DNA of 34,500 nt from Byssochlamys sp. IMV 00236. Taxonomy: Eukaryota > Ascomycota > Eurotiomycetes > Eurotiales > Thermoascaceae. This document shows, piece after piece, positions 11,105 to 21,195 of this stretch. The position numbers were made by a program, and so were the translations under genes. The notes under the pieces are model-generated. The model was not told the DNA's origin. It did not search any database and saw nothing but the letters and a program-made list of their open reading frames with translations. The stretch is from contig MSJH02000377.1 in the NCBI GenBank assembly GCA_001931875.2, forward strand, positions 1 to 34,500, in the 5' to 3' direction. The first letter of the stretch is position 1; each line of letters starts with the position of its first letter.

Positions 11105-11794
11105 TTAATGAATGCTTGCATTTTGCTCAATGTGGTTATTGTTGGTAGTAGAGCTCAAGATGCCGCCGCCAAGGAAGTTGTTAAGGACGCCACCTTGAAT
11201 AAGAGCACCACCAGAGTTGGTACTGGCTGTGTTTCCGGAGCCTCCAGCAGATTGGTTGATGATCTTGTCACCACCGGCTACCTTGCAAGAGTTGCATTCG
11301 GTGTGGTGGTTATTGTTATTGTTGTTATGGTTGTTGTTGTTGTTGTTGTCATGGTTGTTGTTATTGTTGTTGTCATGATCTCCCTTATCGCCGCCGTCGT
11401 TTCCATCATGGCCCTTGCCGGGCTTACCAGGCTTGCCATGGCCCTTATCACCACCTTTTCCGGGCTTGCCATGATCTTTGTCACCACCTTTTCCGGGCTT
11501 GCCATGATCTTTATCACCACCTTTTCCGGGCTTACCATGATCCTTGTCACCACCTTTTCCGGGTTTACCAGGCTTGCCATGATCCTTATCGCCGCCCTTA
11601 CCAGGCTTTCCAGGCTTGCCATGACCCTTATCACCACCCTTTCCGGGCTTTCCGGGCTTGCCTCCGTGATGACCACCGCCATGTCCTTTATCTCCGCCAT
11701 TGGGATGGCCTACACTGCAAGAACGAGCTTCGACGGGAGCAGCAGCAACAGCAGCAGCAATGGAGAGAATAGCAACGATTGTAGTAAACTTCAT
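11105..11794 (-). CDS. secreted Gly/Lys/Pro/Asp/His-rich repeat protein
   Basis: A single exon of 229 residues. It starts with a clear signal peptide (MKFTTIVAILSIAAAVAAA, cleavage probably near APVEA). The mature N-terminal half consists of tandem units of 11 or 14 residues with core GKPGKGGDKDH, encoded by an in-register minisatellite at about 11405-11660. Next come Asn runs interrupted by His or Asp, a short CNSC segment, and a less repetitive C-terminus rich in Gly, Ser, Asn. No membrane anchor or GPI signal is evident. A TATA box lies about 80 nt upstream. Codon reading on this strand gives a sensible signal peptide, whereas the long plus-strand frame over the same DNA is only valine-rich shadow. 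Function unknown; an extracellular or wall-associated, perhaps metal- or polyanion-binding, protein is a guess from composition. Confidence 0.75.
   Translation of the reverse strand: MKFTTIVAILSIAAAVAAAPVEARSCSVGHPNGGDKGHGGGHHGGKPGKPGKGGDKGHGKPGKPGKGGDKDHGKPGKPGKGGDKDHGKPGKGGDKDHGKPGKGGDKDHGKPGKGGDKGHGKPGKPGKGHDGNDGGDKGDHDNNNNNNHDNNNNNNHNNNNNNHHTECNSCKVAGGDKIINQSAGGSGNTASTNSGGALIQGGVLNNFLGGGILSSTTNNNHIEQNASIH
11405..11660 (-). repeat. coding minisatellite of the secreted repeat protein
   Basis: Units of 33 or 42 bp repeat in tandem (GGCAAGCCCGGAAAAGGTGG-type core on the minus strand), with mostly third-position differences between units. All length steps are multiples of three, so the reading frame is preserved. 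Confidence 0.8.
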
Positions 11795-11871
11795 ATTTTC
11801 AAGGAAAGGAACGAGTAACTAAAAGTATTTGAATTGAACTTTTTGAAGACAACATAGAATAAGCTACCCTC

Positions 11872-11880
11872 TTTTTATAT
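11872..11880 (-). promoter_or_regulatory. TATA box of the secreted repeat protein gene
   Basis: The minus strand reads ATATAAAAA at this place, about 80 nt upstream of the ATG. It sits in the 193-bp divergent region shared with the aldehyde dehydrogenase gene. Confidence 0.5.
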
Positions 11881-11987
11881 CAACCAAGTGCAGGAGAGAT
11901 GTAACCTCAAAAAAAGGGGGGTTGACAATAGGAGGGCATTTTTTATTAATTTTATTTTTTTTTGTTGCAAAAAGGTTATTTTTAACC

Positions 11988-13421
11988 ATGTCAAAACGTT
12001 TTGAGTTTCTATTTAAAACGTCTGTTACCCCCTACATCCATGGGCGTTTCTTAAAAAGCCATTTAGGATGTGAACGAGTTTTGATCAACCCTGTGAATGA
12101 AGAACGACTTTGTAGTTATTATGAGACGAGTATAGATCAATTAGAAGCAGCATTAGTGAGCAGTCGATCTGTAACAGAAGAATGGACAAGTAATCACCGG
12201 TATCGACGAGACTGCTTGTTGAAACTAGCAGACAGGATAGCACAACATGATCATGACTTGGCTGTGGTCGAATCAAAACAAACAGGAAAACCCATTCAGG
12301 ATGCACTTGGTGAAATGAGCGATGTGATTGACTGTTTTCGGCATTTTGCAGGGTACAGTGATAAGTTATTTGGAACCACACACGATATTTTAACTTTTAC
12401 GGTTCGAGAACCTCTTGGAACCGTCGGTTTGATCACCTCCTTTAACTATCCCCTTTTATTAACTGGCTGGAAGCTGGCTCCGGCCTTGGCGGCAGGTAAC
12501 CGTGCTCTTGTACGTCCCGCACCACAAACTCCTTTGAGCACACTGGCACTTGCCGATTTGGCAACTGACGTGCTCCCTCCTGGTGTCCTCAACGTTCTCC
12601 CGGGTGGAGATGTCCATGTGAGTCAAGCGATAACAAGACGAACAGACAAGACGAGTTTTACGGGTTCAACGCAGGTGGGGCAGGAGATCATGAGACAGGT
12701 CTCAGAGACGATGACACCCATCACGCTTGAATGCGGTGGAAAGAATGCAGTGATTATCTGTGAGGATGCAGATTTATCCAGGGCAGCCTCCGAAGTTGCT
12801 GCTGGAGCGTTCTCGAACGCAGGGCAAAACTGCTGCGCGATCTCTCGAGTGCTTGTGCATGCGTCTGTTCACGATCGATTCGTGGAGGAATTAAGAGGTC
12901 ACGTTCAGAAATGGAAACCTGCTGTATGCGATGATTATCAACACGACGAGCTTCTTTATGGCCCCTTAATTGATAAACGACAGTATACACGTGTAAGAAA
13001 GTACATTCAAGAATATCCACAAGATCCTATTATGGTAGGTGAACTCAGTGAAGAAAAGGGGTATTTTGTACCGCCCACGGTGTATGCGAATGTACAAGAC
13101 GATGCAACGCTGGCTCAAGAAGAGATCTTTGGGCCTGTACTCAGTATACTCAAACCATTCGAGACGTTGGACGAAGCGATAGAGAGAGTAAATCAGTCAC
13201 CTTATGGTTTAGCCTTTGGTATCTTTTCTCGTGATTATGAAAAGACGAATCGAGCCGCTCGTAAGGTGAAGGCAGGTATGGTGTGGATTAATACGTATAA
13301 TTTGACGCTTCCTTCTTTACCATTTGGGGGAACCAAGTTATCAGGTTTTGGTAAAGATCTTGGTAAGGCCAGCTTGGACGAGTTTACGTTTGAAAAGACG
13401 GTCATGATGCACGCAAACTAA
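11988..13421 (+). CDS. NAD(P)-dependent aldehyde dehydrogenase (ALDH9/betaine-aldehyde-like)
   Basis: An intronless gene of 477 residues. I chose the ATG at 11988 (MSKRFEF...) because the frame upstream has no ATG and reads low-complexity leader. ALDH superfamily landmarks are present: the NYP stretch at 153, FTGSTQVG (225-231) of the cofactor site, catalytic base Glu248 in ECGGKN, and the nucleophile Cys282 in NAGQNC, followed by a second Cys. EEIFGPVLSI and LPFGGTKLSGFGKD close the C-terminal part. The Lys that usually precedes PAxxTP in the cofactor pocket is Arg here (VRPAPQTP). The family oxidises aldehydes to acids; the sequence resembles the aminobutyraldehyde/betaine-aldehyde group, but I cannot fix the substrate. 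The start lies 193 bp from that of the divergent secreted-protein gene. Confidence 0.9.
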   Translation: MSKRFEFLFKTSVTPYIHGRFLKSHLGCERVLINPVNEERLCSYYETSIDQLEAALVSSRSVTEEWTSNHRYRRDCLLKLADRIAQHDHDLAVVESKQTGKPIQDALGEMSDVIDCFRHFAGYSDKLFGTTHDILTFTVREPLGTVGLITSFNYPLLLTGWKLAPALAAGNRALVRPAPQTPLSTLALADLATDVLPPGVLNVLPGGDVHVSQAITRRTDKTSFTGSTQVGQEIMRQVSETMTPITLECGGKNAVIICEDADLSRAASEVAAGAFSNAGQNCCAISRVLVHASVHDRFVEELRGHVQKWKPAVCDDYQHDELLYGPLIDKRQYTRVRKYIQEYPQDPIMVGELSEEKGYFVPPTVYANVQDDATLAQEEIFGPVLSILKPFETLDEAIERVNQSPYGLAFGIFSRDYEKTNRAARKVKAGMVWINTYNLTLPSLPFGGTKLSGFGKDLGKASLDEFTFEKTVMMHAN

Positions 13422-14371
13422 GCAGGGCATATTCGCAGTACAGTGTTTCTATATTGTGGTAAGCCGTCTTCTTAATATAAAAGCACACAGTAAATAAACT
13501 ATGATAGCTATTCTATAGTCTTGTAATTTGTTGTATAAGTCTAGCGATCAACAGTGTCACTAGGAAAATGATCATCCTCTTCACTGGACACAAGGAGGAT
13601 TTTGTGCGCATTTGATAGTTATTTTCAGGCTTTTACCTTGTGGTCAAGAGAACAAAGAAAACAAGAAGTATTCTAAGTTAAAGATACAAAAAAGCTCTTT
13701 AGAGCTAGTAGTGGCGAAGTTGGACGACAAAAGAGCAATTAGACAAACAATACAAAGTCCTTTTTATTTAGTATATCTTTTAGTATAAACACAAGGGAAG
13801 TTCTATTATTAATTATGAACAGGCTTTGTTTATTGCATGACAGAGTATTCCCTATAAAAAAAGACGATGAATATCGAAGCCACTCGCGACAGAATTGGCA
13901 GTAAGTTTTGAAAACATCTTGGATTCGCTGCGTCATGCCTTTCCTTGTTTTTAAAGATAGTTTTCAGACGTTGGTCCAGTGTTACTCAAAGAGGGTAAGC
14001 AGAGAGGAAGGAAAAGAAATTGCTAACGAAAAATAAATAAGTAAAACAGAATAAACTAATACACAGCGTACAAGTGAAATTGGGACTAGAATGGAACCTG
14101 CTAACCAAAACATTTTTGGAAGACACTTATGGAACACCTCACCAGTAAAAAATGCACTTTTCCTCAAGATGAATCCTGTTTTTCTCATCCTTTCACGTCC
14201 CTTCTTTCTTCCTCCATTGTCTCCTTAAGGCCAAATAAAGAGAAAAGAGCCCTCTCCAGAGTTGTACTTCTTTGCCACTATGGATACTCAAAACGGCCAG
14301 CACTACATGCTACGGGCGCTTCCCTGGGGCGCTACCTATGTTGTCACTATACAGCGTCATATTACCGATGC
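13422..14371. other. intergenic, no supported gene
   Basis: It should hold the 3' end of the aldehyde dehydrogenase transcript. Several frames of 65-85 codons exist on both strands but are low-complexity and resemble nothing known. From about 14320 onward the sequence begins to resemble, more weakly, the DNA upstream of 16773. Confidence 0.45.
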
Positions 14372-14632
14372 CTCTGCCTAACATAAGACTTGTCCAGTTC
14401 ACTCTCTCTAATATAAAATACGATGTCATCTTAATTACACGTGTTCCTGCATCTTTGTTGATCAATTGACGACATGAAACTAGAGTAAATAACAATATTT
14501 CTTTTTTATCTCTTTCTTTCTGAAAAAGAAACAAAACAAGATGGTAAAAAGTTTTGTTGGATAGCATCATAGGTAATGGATAGAGGAAGCTCCCGTAGTA
14601 TTGGTCTAATTTCTGGTGCATGTAGTGTTTCC
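14372..14632 (+). repeat. duplicated 5' module, copy 1
   Basis: This stretch is clearly similar to 16773-17070, at roughly 80 percent by eye and higher over the leader, with one insertion of about 38 nt in the second copy. It covers a segment reading VQFTLSNIKYDVILIT, pyrimidine-rich DNA, and the first codons MDRGSSRSIGLISGACSV. Similarity stops soon after GTAGTGTTT. Confidence 0.75.
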
Positions 14633-16560
14633 CCTCAAAGCGAATTCTGCGACTATAAACTCACTGTAGCCACAGAAGGCTCTAAAACTTTTTTCACGAC
14701 GCACCCAATGAAGGAATGGTGTGCTTTGAAAAACTACAAGCGTGCAGTTCACGATTATTCAAACAATCTTCATTGGATTATGCCTCTGGCAGATGTGCCG
14801 GAGTGAGTAAAGCACCGTTGTTCCTTTCTTTTGAAAGAAGTGGTCAGTGAGCTTTATTTTGAAATATATTCCACTGTTACTCATTTTTTTTATAGCCTAG
14901 CAAAGCCGGGTTGAAAGCTGATGCTTCGAGGCCATCAAAGAAAAGACGCCTAAACATTAACTATGGTGCTCAAATGCTGTTCGGAGATGACAACGCGGTT
15001 TCCAATGCAACCATTAACTATAATGTAAGATATGAATGATTCAATTGAGCATAACAACCAATGCTTTTTATCTTTTAAGGTCGGGGAAAAAATAAAGACG
15101 AAGAAAAGCAGAAGGACAACAATGAAGATAGCCCCAGTTTTTGGAAGGACTGGATGAAGTTCTTGGAGAACAACAAAAACTTCCATCCTTACAGGTGCAC
15201 TTTTTATTGTCTTGTCATTAAAGAAAAAGTAATATTGATAATCATTTTGTAGCCCCGAAAGCCATGGCACTATAAGGTGTGGCAAAAATGTTTCTCCCCG
15301 GCCAAATTTGGATAGAAGCATTTATAGAGTACACCAAAGGAACCATAAGCGAAAGGAGTATGAGCTGCCAACAGCACTCATTCCGTACCTGGAAAAAGTG
15401 CTCAATAGCGTAATCATATATGCACACCCATAACTTATCATACCATATCTAATTTGGCAATCTATAATATAGGAAAGTGCTCCTGAGTACCGGAAAGCAA
15501 TAAGAAATATTCCTTCTGAAGAAGGTGGTCATGGTATCGACTTCATTTTTCTCGAAAGTGTACTTCGAGCAATGTAAGTAACTCTTGATTAATTATATGC
15601 TAGTTTGTGCAATTATTTAAATTTAACATTTATATGCATATAGCTACGACTTTCAAACGACAGCCGTGGATATCAAGGATGATGAATCCACCTTTAACGC
15701 TCTGTTCATCTATTCATTTATTAAAGCAGTGGCCATGTGGCTAAAAGAGAGCTACGATTAGTCCCAAGCTGGTTTTCTAGTGGGGGAAACCCAATGATAT
15801 CTATGGGCAAGCAGCTAAAGGCCATTCCTCTGTACAAAGACAGCCATACCTACCTGGCTGACGGCATTCTGAAGCTGTATGGCCTCAAAAGCGTAGAGAT
15901 TTTGTTGTTGGAGGCTTCGGGTTGCTATGGCTCAAGCAACAGAGCAAAGATATCATACGACCATCATAAGGGTTTCTTCGGAGGCATTGCTCTGCTCAAG
16001 CTCATTGCCGATGAGTTCCCATTGGCAAGTTCGGAGACCTTCTCGAAGGTCAAAATTTTCTTTGTTCATGGTGCCGGTAAGTTACCAATATTCATCTGTC
16101 TATTCTGTTTGTCTCGTTTCTTATCTTTTCTAATAACTTTAGGTGAACAAATTCACCTTTGGATCCTGCGCTTTGAAAGCCAAGGTCCTCTCTTTGAGCT
16201 ATGGCTTGAAGACACCTTGGTCATTAGATCTCATATCTCCGACAAACTGGAAGCTCTCTCCAGTTTTGTCAAGTTCTTCTGGAGGATGAAGGTATTCTGC
16301 CAATGTTATTGTCCATTTGAATTATCCACTTGTCTAACCTTTGCTTTTTATGATAATGCCTCTTGGCCGAGAGCGTCTTGGAGCTGAAAAAGCTCAAAAT
16401 GGAGCACGCCAACTCTTTGGCAAAGAACATGCTGACTGGTATTAATCCTGCCGACCCTCTAACCAGCATAGCCAGCCCGTCGATTACCAAGCTTCTTGCA
16501 GAAGATGACAAAGCGGTATGCTCACGTTGGGCCCCATCTTTGGTAATCATTCCCCCCCCC
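14576..16560 (+). pseudogene. broken member of a mucoralean expanded family, possible PD-(D/E)XK-like core
   Basis: Exon-like blocks with plausible short introns: 14576-14802, 14901-15024, about 15080-15194, about 15252-15411, 15474-15573, 15644 onward to about 16077, about 16143-16290, about 16371-16560. The N-terminal part carries a basic, NLS-like SRPSKKRRLN and later FWKDWMKFLENN. The most conserved-looking part reads YLADGILKLYG, then VEILLLEASG, then ISYDHHKGFFG and KIFFVHGAG. An Asp in a turn followed by a hydrophobic strand ending in E-x-S recalls the D...(D/E)xK arrangement of PD-(D/E)XK folds, though the Lys is Ser. No splice choice that I tried joins the blocks in one frame: breaks occur near 15080, at 15734-15737, and near 16517. 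Neighbouring genes show no such breaks, so I read it as a pseudogene. Family resemblance is from memory, not a search. Confidence 0.55.
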
Positions 16561-16772
16561 CTTGGTCCCTGTGACCTGTATGCTTCATGTTCTTTTATAA
16601 TAAAACATATACATTCTACTTTACATTTCTCTATCGCATTTGATAAGAATAGTTTATCATAATAATATAAGCATAAGTGATGTCAGTGACGACAATAATA
16701 TAAAGGCTAACACTGCGGGCACTTTTTCTAGGCACTACATGTGATATCATTTTATACTTTACACTACCAAAG

Positions 16773-17070
16773 CTCTGCCTAATCTAAAGCTGTCCAGTTC
16801 ACTCTCTCTGGTGTGAAATACGATGTTATCATAATTACACTTGATTGATCTTGGTTTGTTGTTGATAGAACTGACAACTTAAAATTAGGATAAAGAAATT
16901 TCATTTTATCTCTTTCTTCTTGAAAAGATAAACAAACCAAGATGGTCATTTTATAGAATCATGTTTGGCTTGACGTTACAAATTCAAAAGCTTTGTTGGG
17001 CAACTTCATAGGTAATGGGTAGAGATAGCGCCCGTAGTATTAGTCTAACTTCTGGTGCATGTAGTGTTTT
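16773..17070 (+). repeat. duplicated 5' module, copy 2
   Basis: This is the second copy of the module at 14372-14632. It contains VQFTLSGVKYDVIIIT and the leader MGRDSARSISLTSGACSV; about 49 of 55 bases in the leader match copy 1. A run of about 38 nt near 16946-16983 is absent from copy 1. Confidence 0.75.
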
Positions 17071-18390
17071 CCAACTCTCATACAAACTTATTTTAATAAT
17101 ATTCAGCTCTTCTTGATAAAGAACCTAATTCACAAGCCATCGACTTGTTGCCTTTTTACAATAATAACGCTGAATACAACAGTGTGACAAGCTACTTGGA
17201 AGGCGAAGTTAATCTTAAACTGAAATAATTTTCCTACAAAGATATCAGACTAAATAAAGCATCGAACAAACCACTTGCCTATGTCAAGGACATACTCGAT
17301 GTAAGTAACATACATCTTCATGTTGTCACAAAATGGCTTTACTTTGACATCTAACCGTATCCGTAAAACAGACCTACAGCGACGGCGATGACATCTCTGA
17401 GTTCACATTTGGAGCTGAAGATGAATTGAAAGAGTGCTTGGAGAATATATGTAAAAAGATCATCAGTCCCAGAAGCCGTATCCACCAAAGATCTGAAGCA
17501 AGCTCCCTTAACCAATATCTCATGCCTTTTTATTAATGAAGTTATCCTTTGAGGAACTGGCGAAGATGTAGTCTACTCTTTGTAAATATATCCTTTGTAT
17601 TCTTATTTAAAATGTGAAACCAACGTACTATAGAATTGATGAGTCGGAAAAGAAAAAGATGAAGAAGCCTGGCTTCATGCTAGGCATCGAAGACCGTAAA
17701 CGAGATGCTTACTTTTTTTTATGTCAAACTCAAAAGACCAGCTTGTAAAAGTATATATCAAGAAGAAAACGACTATGTAAAACTCTTGAAACTTATGAAG
17801 GTTTCTTTGGATGATCAGGCAGCAGTAGAGATAAGGAATCCCGAGTCTCTTGGACTCTTATGCCAAAGTAAACTGGATATTATTCAGATTTAGTAGTCTA
17901 TATTATGATATTCATCTCAATTATGCTATGAAACACTTGAAGGTTTTAGCTGTTCCTTATATCAAATAGCTTTTCCAGAAAAAGGTGTTTATATTTCTAC
18001 TTGTTTAAGGTGTTTTCAGCTGGTTGAAATTCAGAGCATGATCCTGAACGTGGTTCCAGCAGTGGAAGCGTTTGGCTTTGTAAAGGCATGGCAGCTAACA
18101 TCCATACCAGATAGTACTATTTTTACTGACAGTATTCATCATACATGTTATAGAATGAGCTACAGCTCTTTAAAGACAAGTATGAATCTAGAAGCAAGAA
18201 AGAAAAGAAAGAGTTAAAGAATCTTATTAAGCCATCTTTCATTACAAAGTTCAATAAAAGGATGATAGTTTTTAAGATTGAGTTCGAGATGGTTGCAACA
18301 CTATGGCTGTTGAGGGCCGAACAAATGTCTACCAGAAGCTTGCGTTTTATTGTAATTATAATTTGTCAAAAAAATATAAATGAATATTAA
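17025..18390 (+). pseudogene. second broken family member with 'GIED...VKLKRP' nuclease-like segment
   Basis: After the shared leader the body is different from that of copy 1. Readable blocks are EPNSQAIDLLPFYNNN, YVKDILDTYSDGDD (across a GTAAGT...CAG intron), EFTFGAEDELKECLENI, then KKPGFMLGIEDRKRDAYFF and YVKLKRPACKS, DDYVKLLKLMK-like sequence, NPESLGLLCQ and, near 18020-18100, FQLVEIQSM with VEAFGFVK. Stops occur in frame at about 17226 and 17538. A frame change falls in the T run at 17713-17720, right inside the conserved strand. 'Acidic turn, then hydrophobic strand with x-x-K-R-P' recalls PD-(D/E)XK cores, where relatives as I remember them have VEVKRP; here the Glu is Lys. The copy is not functional as it stands. 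Confidence 0.5.
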
Positions 18391-18537
18391 AAGCGGGGCA
18401 TCCCAAATAAAGCGTTTGATTCGTGGGAAAATAATCATATTGAAAGACTTGTTCCCCTTTCCTTTTTCTCACGCGCCTCCTTTTTTTCCCTTCTTTTTTT
18501 CTCTCTTTACTTTTTTTTTATATATATATTTTACAGA
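18391..18537 (+). promoter_or_regulatory. probable promoter/leader of isovaleryl-CoA dehydrogenase gene
   Basis: The 70 nt before the ATG are strongly pyrimidine-rich (CT and T runs) and end in TATATATATATTTTACAGA. Pyrimidine-rich leaders are common upstream of well-expressed fungal genes. No other feature is visible. Confidence 0.35.
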
Positions 18538-20040
<1,503 letters not shown>

Positions 20041-20232
20041 ATAAATCCACATAAAAGTGGGATCTTGTATAGTCAACATCCACACATAGAGTGCTTGTTT
20101 TTTTTCAGTAATGAAGCGTAGTTCAATATTGACACAAGGAAATGGCACTGATTAGCTTTATCCTTAAACATCCTACAAAGAGCATACGTTATCTTATCTT
20201 TACAATTGAAGGATGATTTTATATTGATAAAG

Positions 20233-20268
<36 letters not shown>
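20233..20268. repeat. poly(A) tract of 36
   Basis: Thirty-six consecutive A followed by five G. Such a long homopolymer may be length-variable or misassembled. Confidence 0.9.
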
Positions 20269-20271
<3 letters not shown>

Positions 20272-20536
20272 GGATGAAAGCATGATCTATTATCCTATCA
20301 ATATTCTGTAGCGTAGTCACAATAATGAACTGAGTGACTTAAAGTATCAACAATAGCAACAGATGCCAGCTTATTTCTGACTAGGCTATTCTTTTTTTAA
20401 CTTTCCGTATATCTGTTACCAAACTTGTTGAACAAGAGATACGACTGTAGCACACAAACACACATTGATCTGAACAGTAAAATGTTATGAATTAAACTGT
20501 GTGGACTTAAGATTTCATGGTTTTTCTTTATTATGC

Positions 20537-20540
<4 letters not shown>

Positions 20541-20566
<26 letters not shown>
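20541..20566. repeat. (AG)13 microsatellite
   Basis: Thirteen uninterrupted AG units, directly visible. Confidence 0.9.
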
Positions 20567-20567
<1 letters not shown>

Positions 20568-21056
20568 AAGTACCACAATCTTTTAGTCCCTTTAGTTTTT
20601 GCCTGAGAAAATATATATATAATGATGACATATACCTTCATTCTCGTCTCCTTGTTACATTATATTAACAGAACTTTGCAGTCAACTAGTTTATCCTCTC
20701 TTTATTTTTAATAAACCCATTGCTTTGATAATATTACCACTATTATTAAAGAATGGCTCAAGATAATAGTGTCTATAAAAGGTATATTTCAATTCAAGAT
20801 ATGCACATGACCTACTTCTCATCAAAAATGTGCGCCCTTCAAAAATATACAAATTTATATAAAAGGGGTCATGGTAAATGCTGCATATTAGCCAATGAGA
20901 CACTAGTGATGACAAATGGACTCCAATACATTTTATGGAAAGAGAGACACTATGATCATTTAGTTATCCGGTAATTTGGTTCGTGAGATAAGATAGAAAC
21001 TCATAAAGCCAACTTTATTCTCAAAGCGTATAAACTTTGTCAAACGAAGAAAAAAA

Positions 21057-21076
21057 NNNNNNNNNNNNNNNNNNNN
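21057..21076. other. assembly gap (20 N)
   Basis: Twenty N bases, immediately preceded by seven A and followed within seven bases by a 34-base A run (21083-21116). The gap very likely results from the homopolymer, and its real size is unknown. Confidence 0.98.
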
Positions 21077-21082
21077 ACTTTG

Positions 21083-21118
<36 letters not shown>

Positions 21119-21121
21119 ATG

Positions 21122-21128
21122 TATAAAA
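21122..21128 (+). promoter_or_regulatory. TATA box of the permease gene
   Basis: TATAAAA lies 68-74 nt before the permease ATG, followed by a CT-rich leader. Confidence 0.5.
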
Positions 21129-21195
21129 GCAAACAAGCATCCTTCCTTTTTCTCTCTTTCTTTATTTATTTATTTTTATTACCTTTTTATTGGTT

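Larger units (their letters stand above)
20041..21195. other. intergenic region with homopolymers and an assembly gap
   Basis: No gene supported. A 73-codon ATG frame at 20753-20974 has no recognisable domain. The region carries poly-A tracts, an (AG)n microsatellite and 20 unknown bases, so part of its content is missing. Confidence 0.5.

Noticed and set aside
11057..11818. 253-codon plus-strand frame opposite the secreted repeat protein
   Set aside because: It is a valine/isoleucine/methionine-rich shadow of the Asn- and Gly-rich repeats on the other strand. The minus frame has a proper signal peptide, TATA box and repeat register.
11922..11987. 22-residue N-terminal extension of the aldehyde dehydrogenase frame
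   Set aside because: There is no ATG in that stretch; the first ATG is at 11988, after which the ALDH similarity begins.
13739..14188. Minus-strand frames of 65-68 codons
   Set aside because: Low-complexity Phe/Leu/Ser-rich translations without start context or neighbours to support a gene.
20753..20974. 73-codon ATG frame in the gap-containing intergenic region
   Set aside because: No motif, no promoter I can recognise and AT-driven composition; not enough to call a gene.
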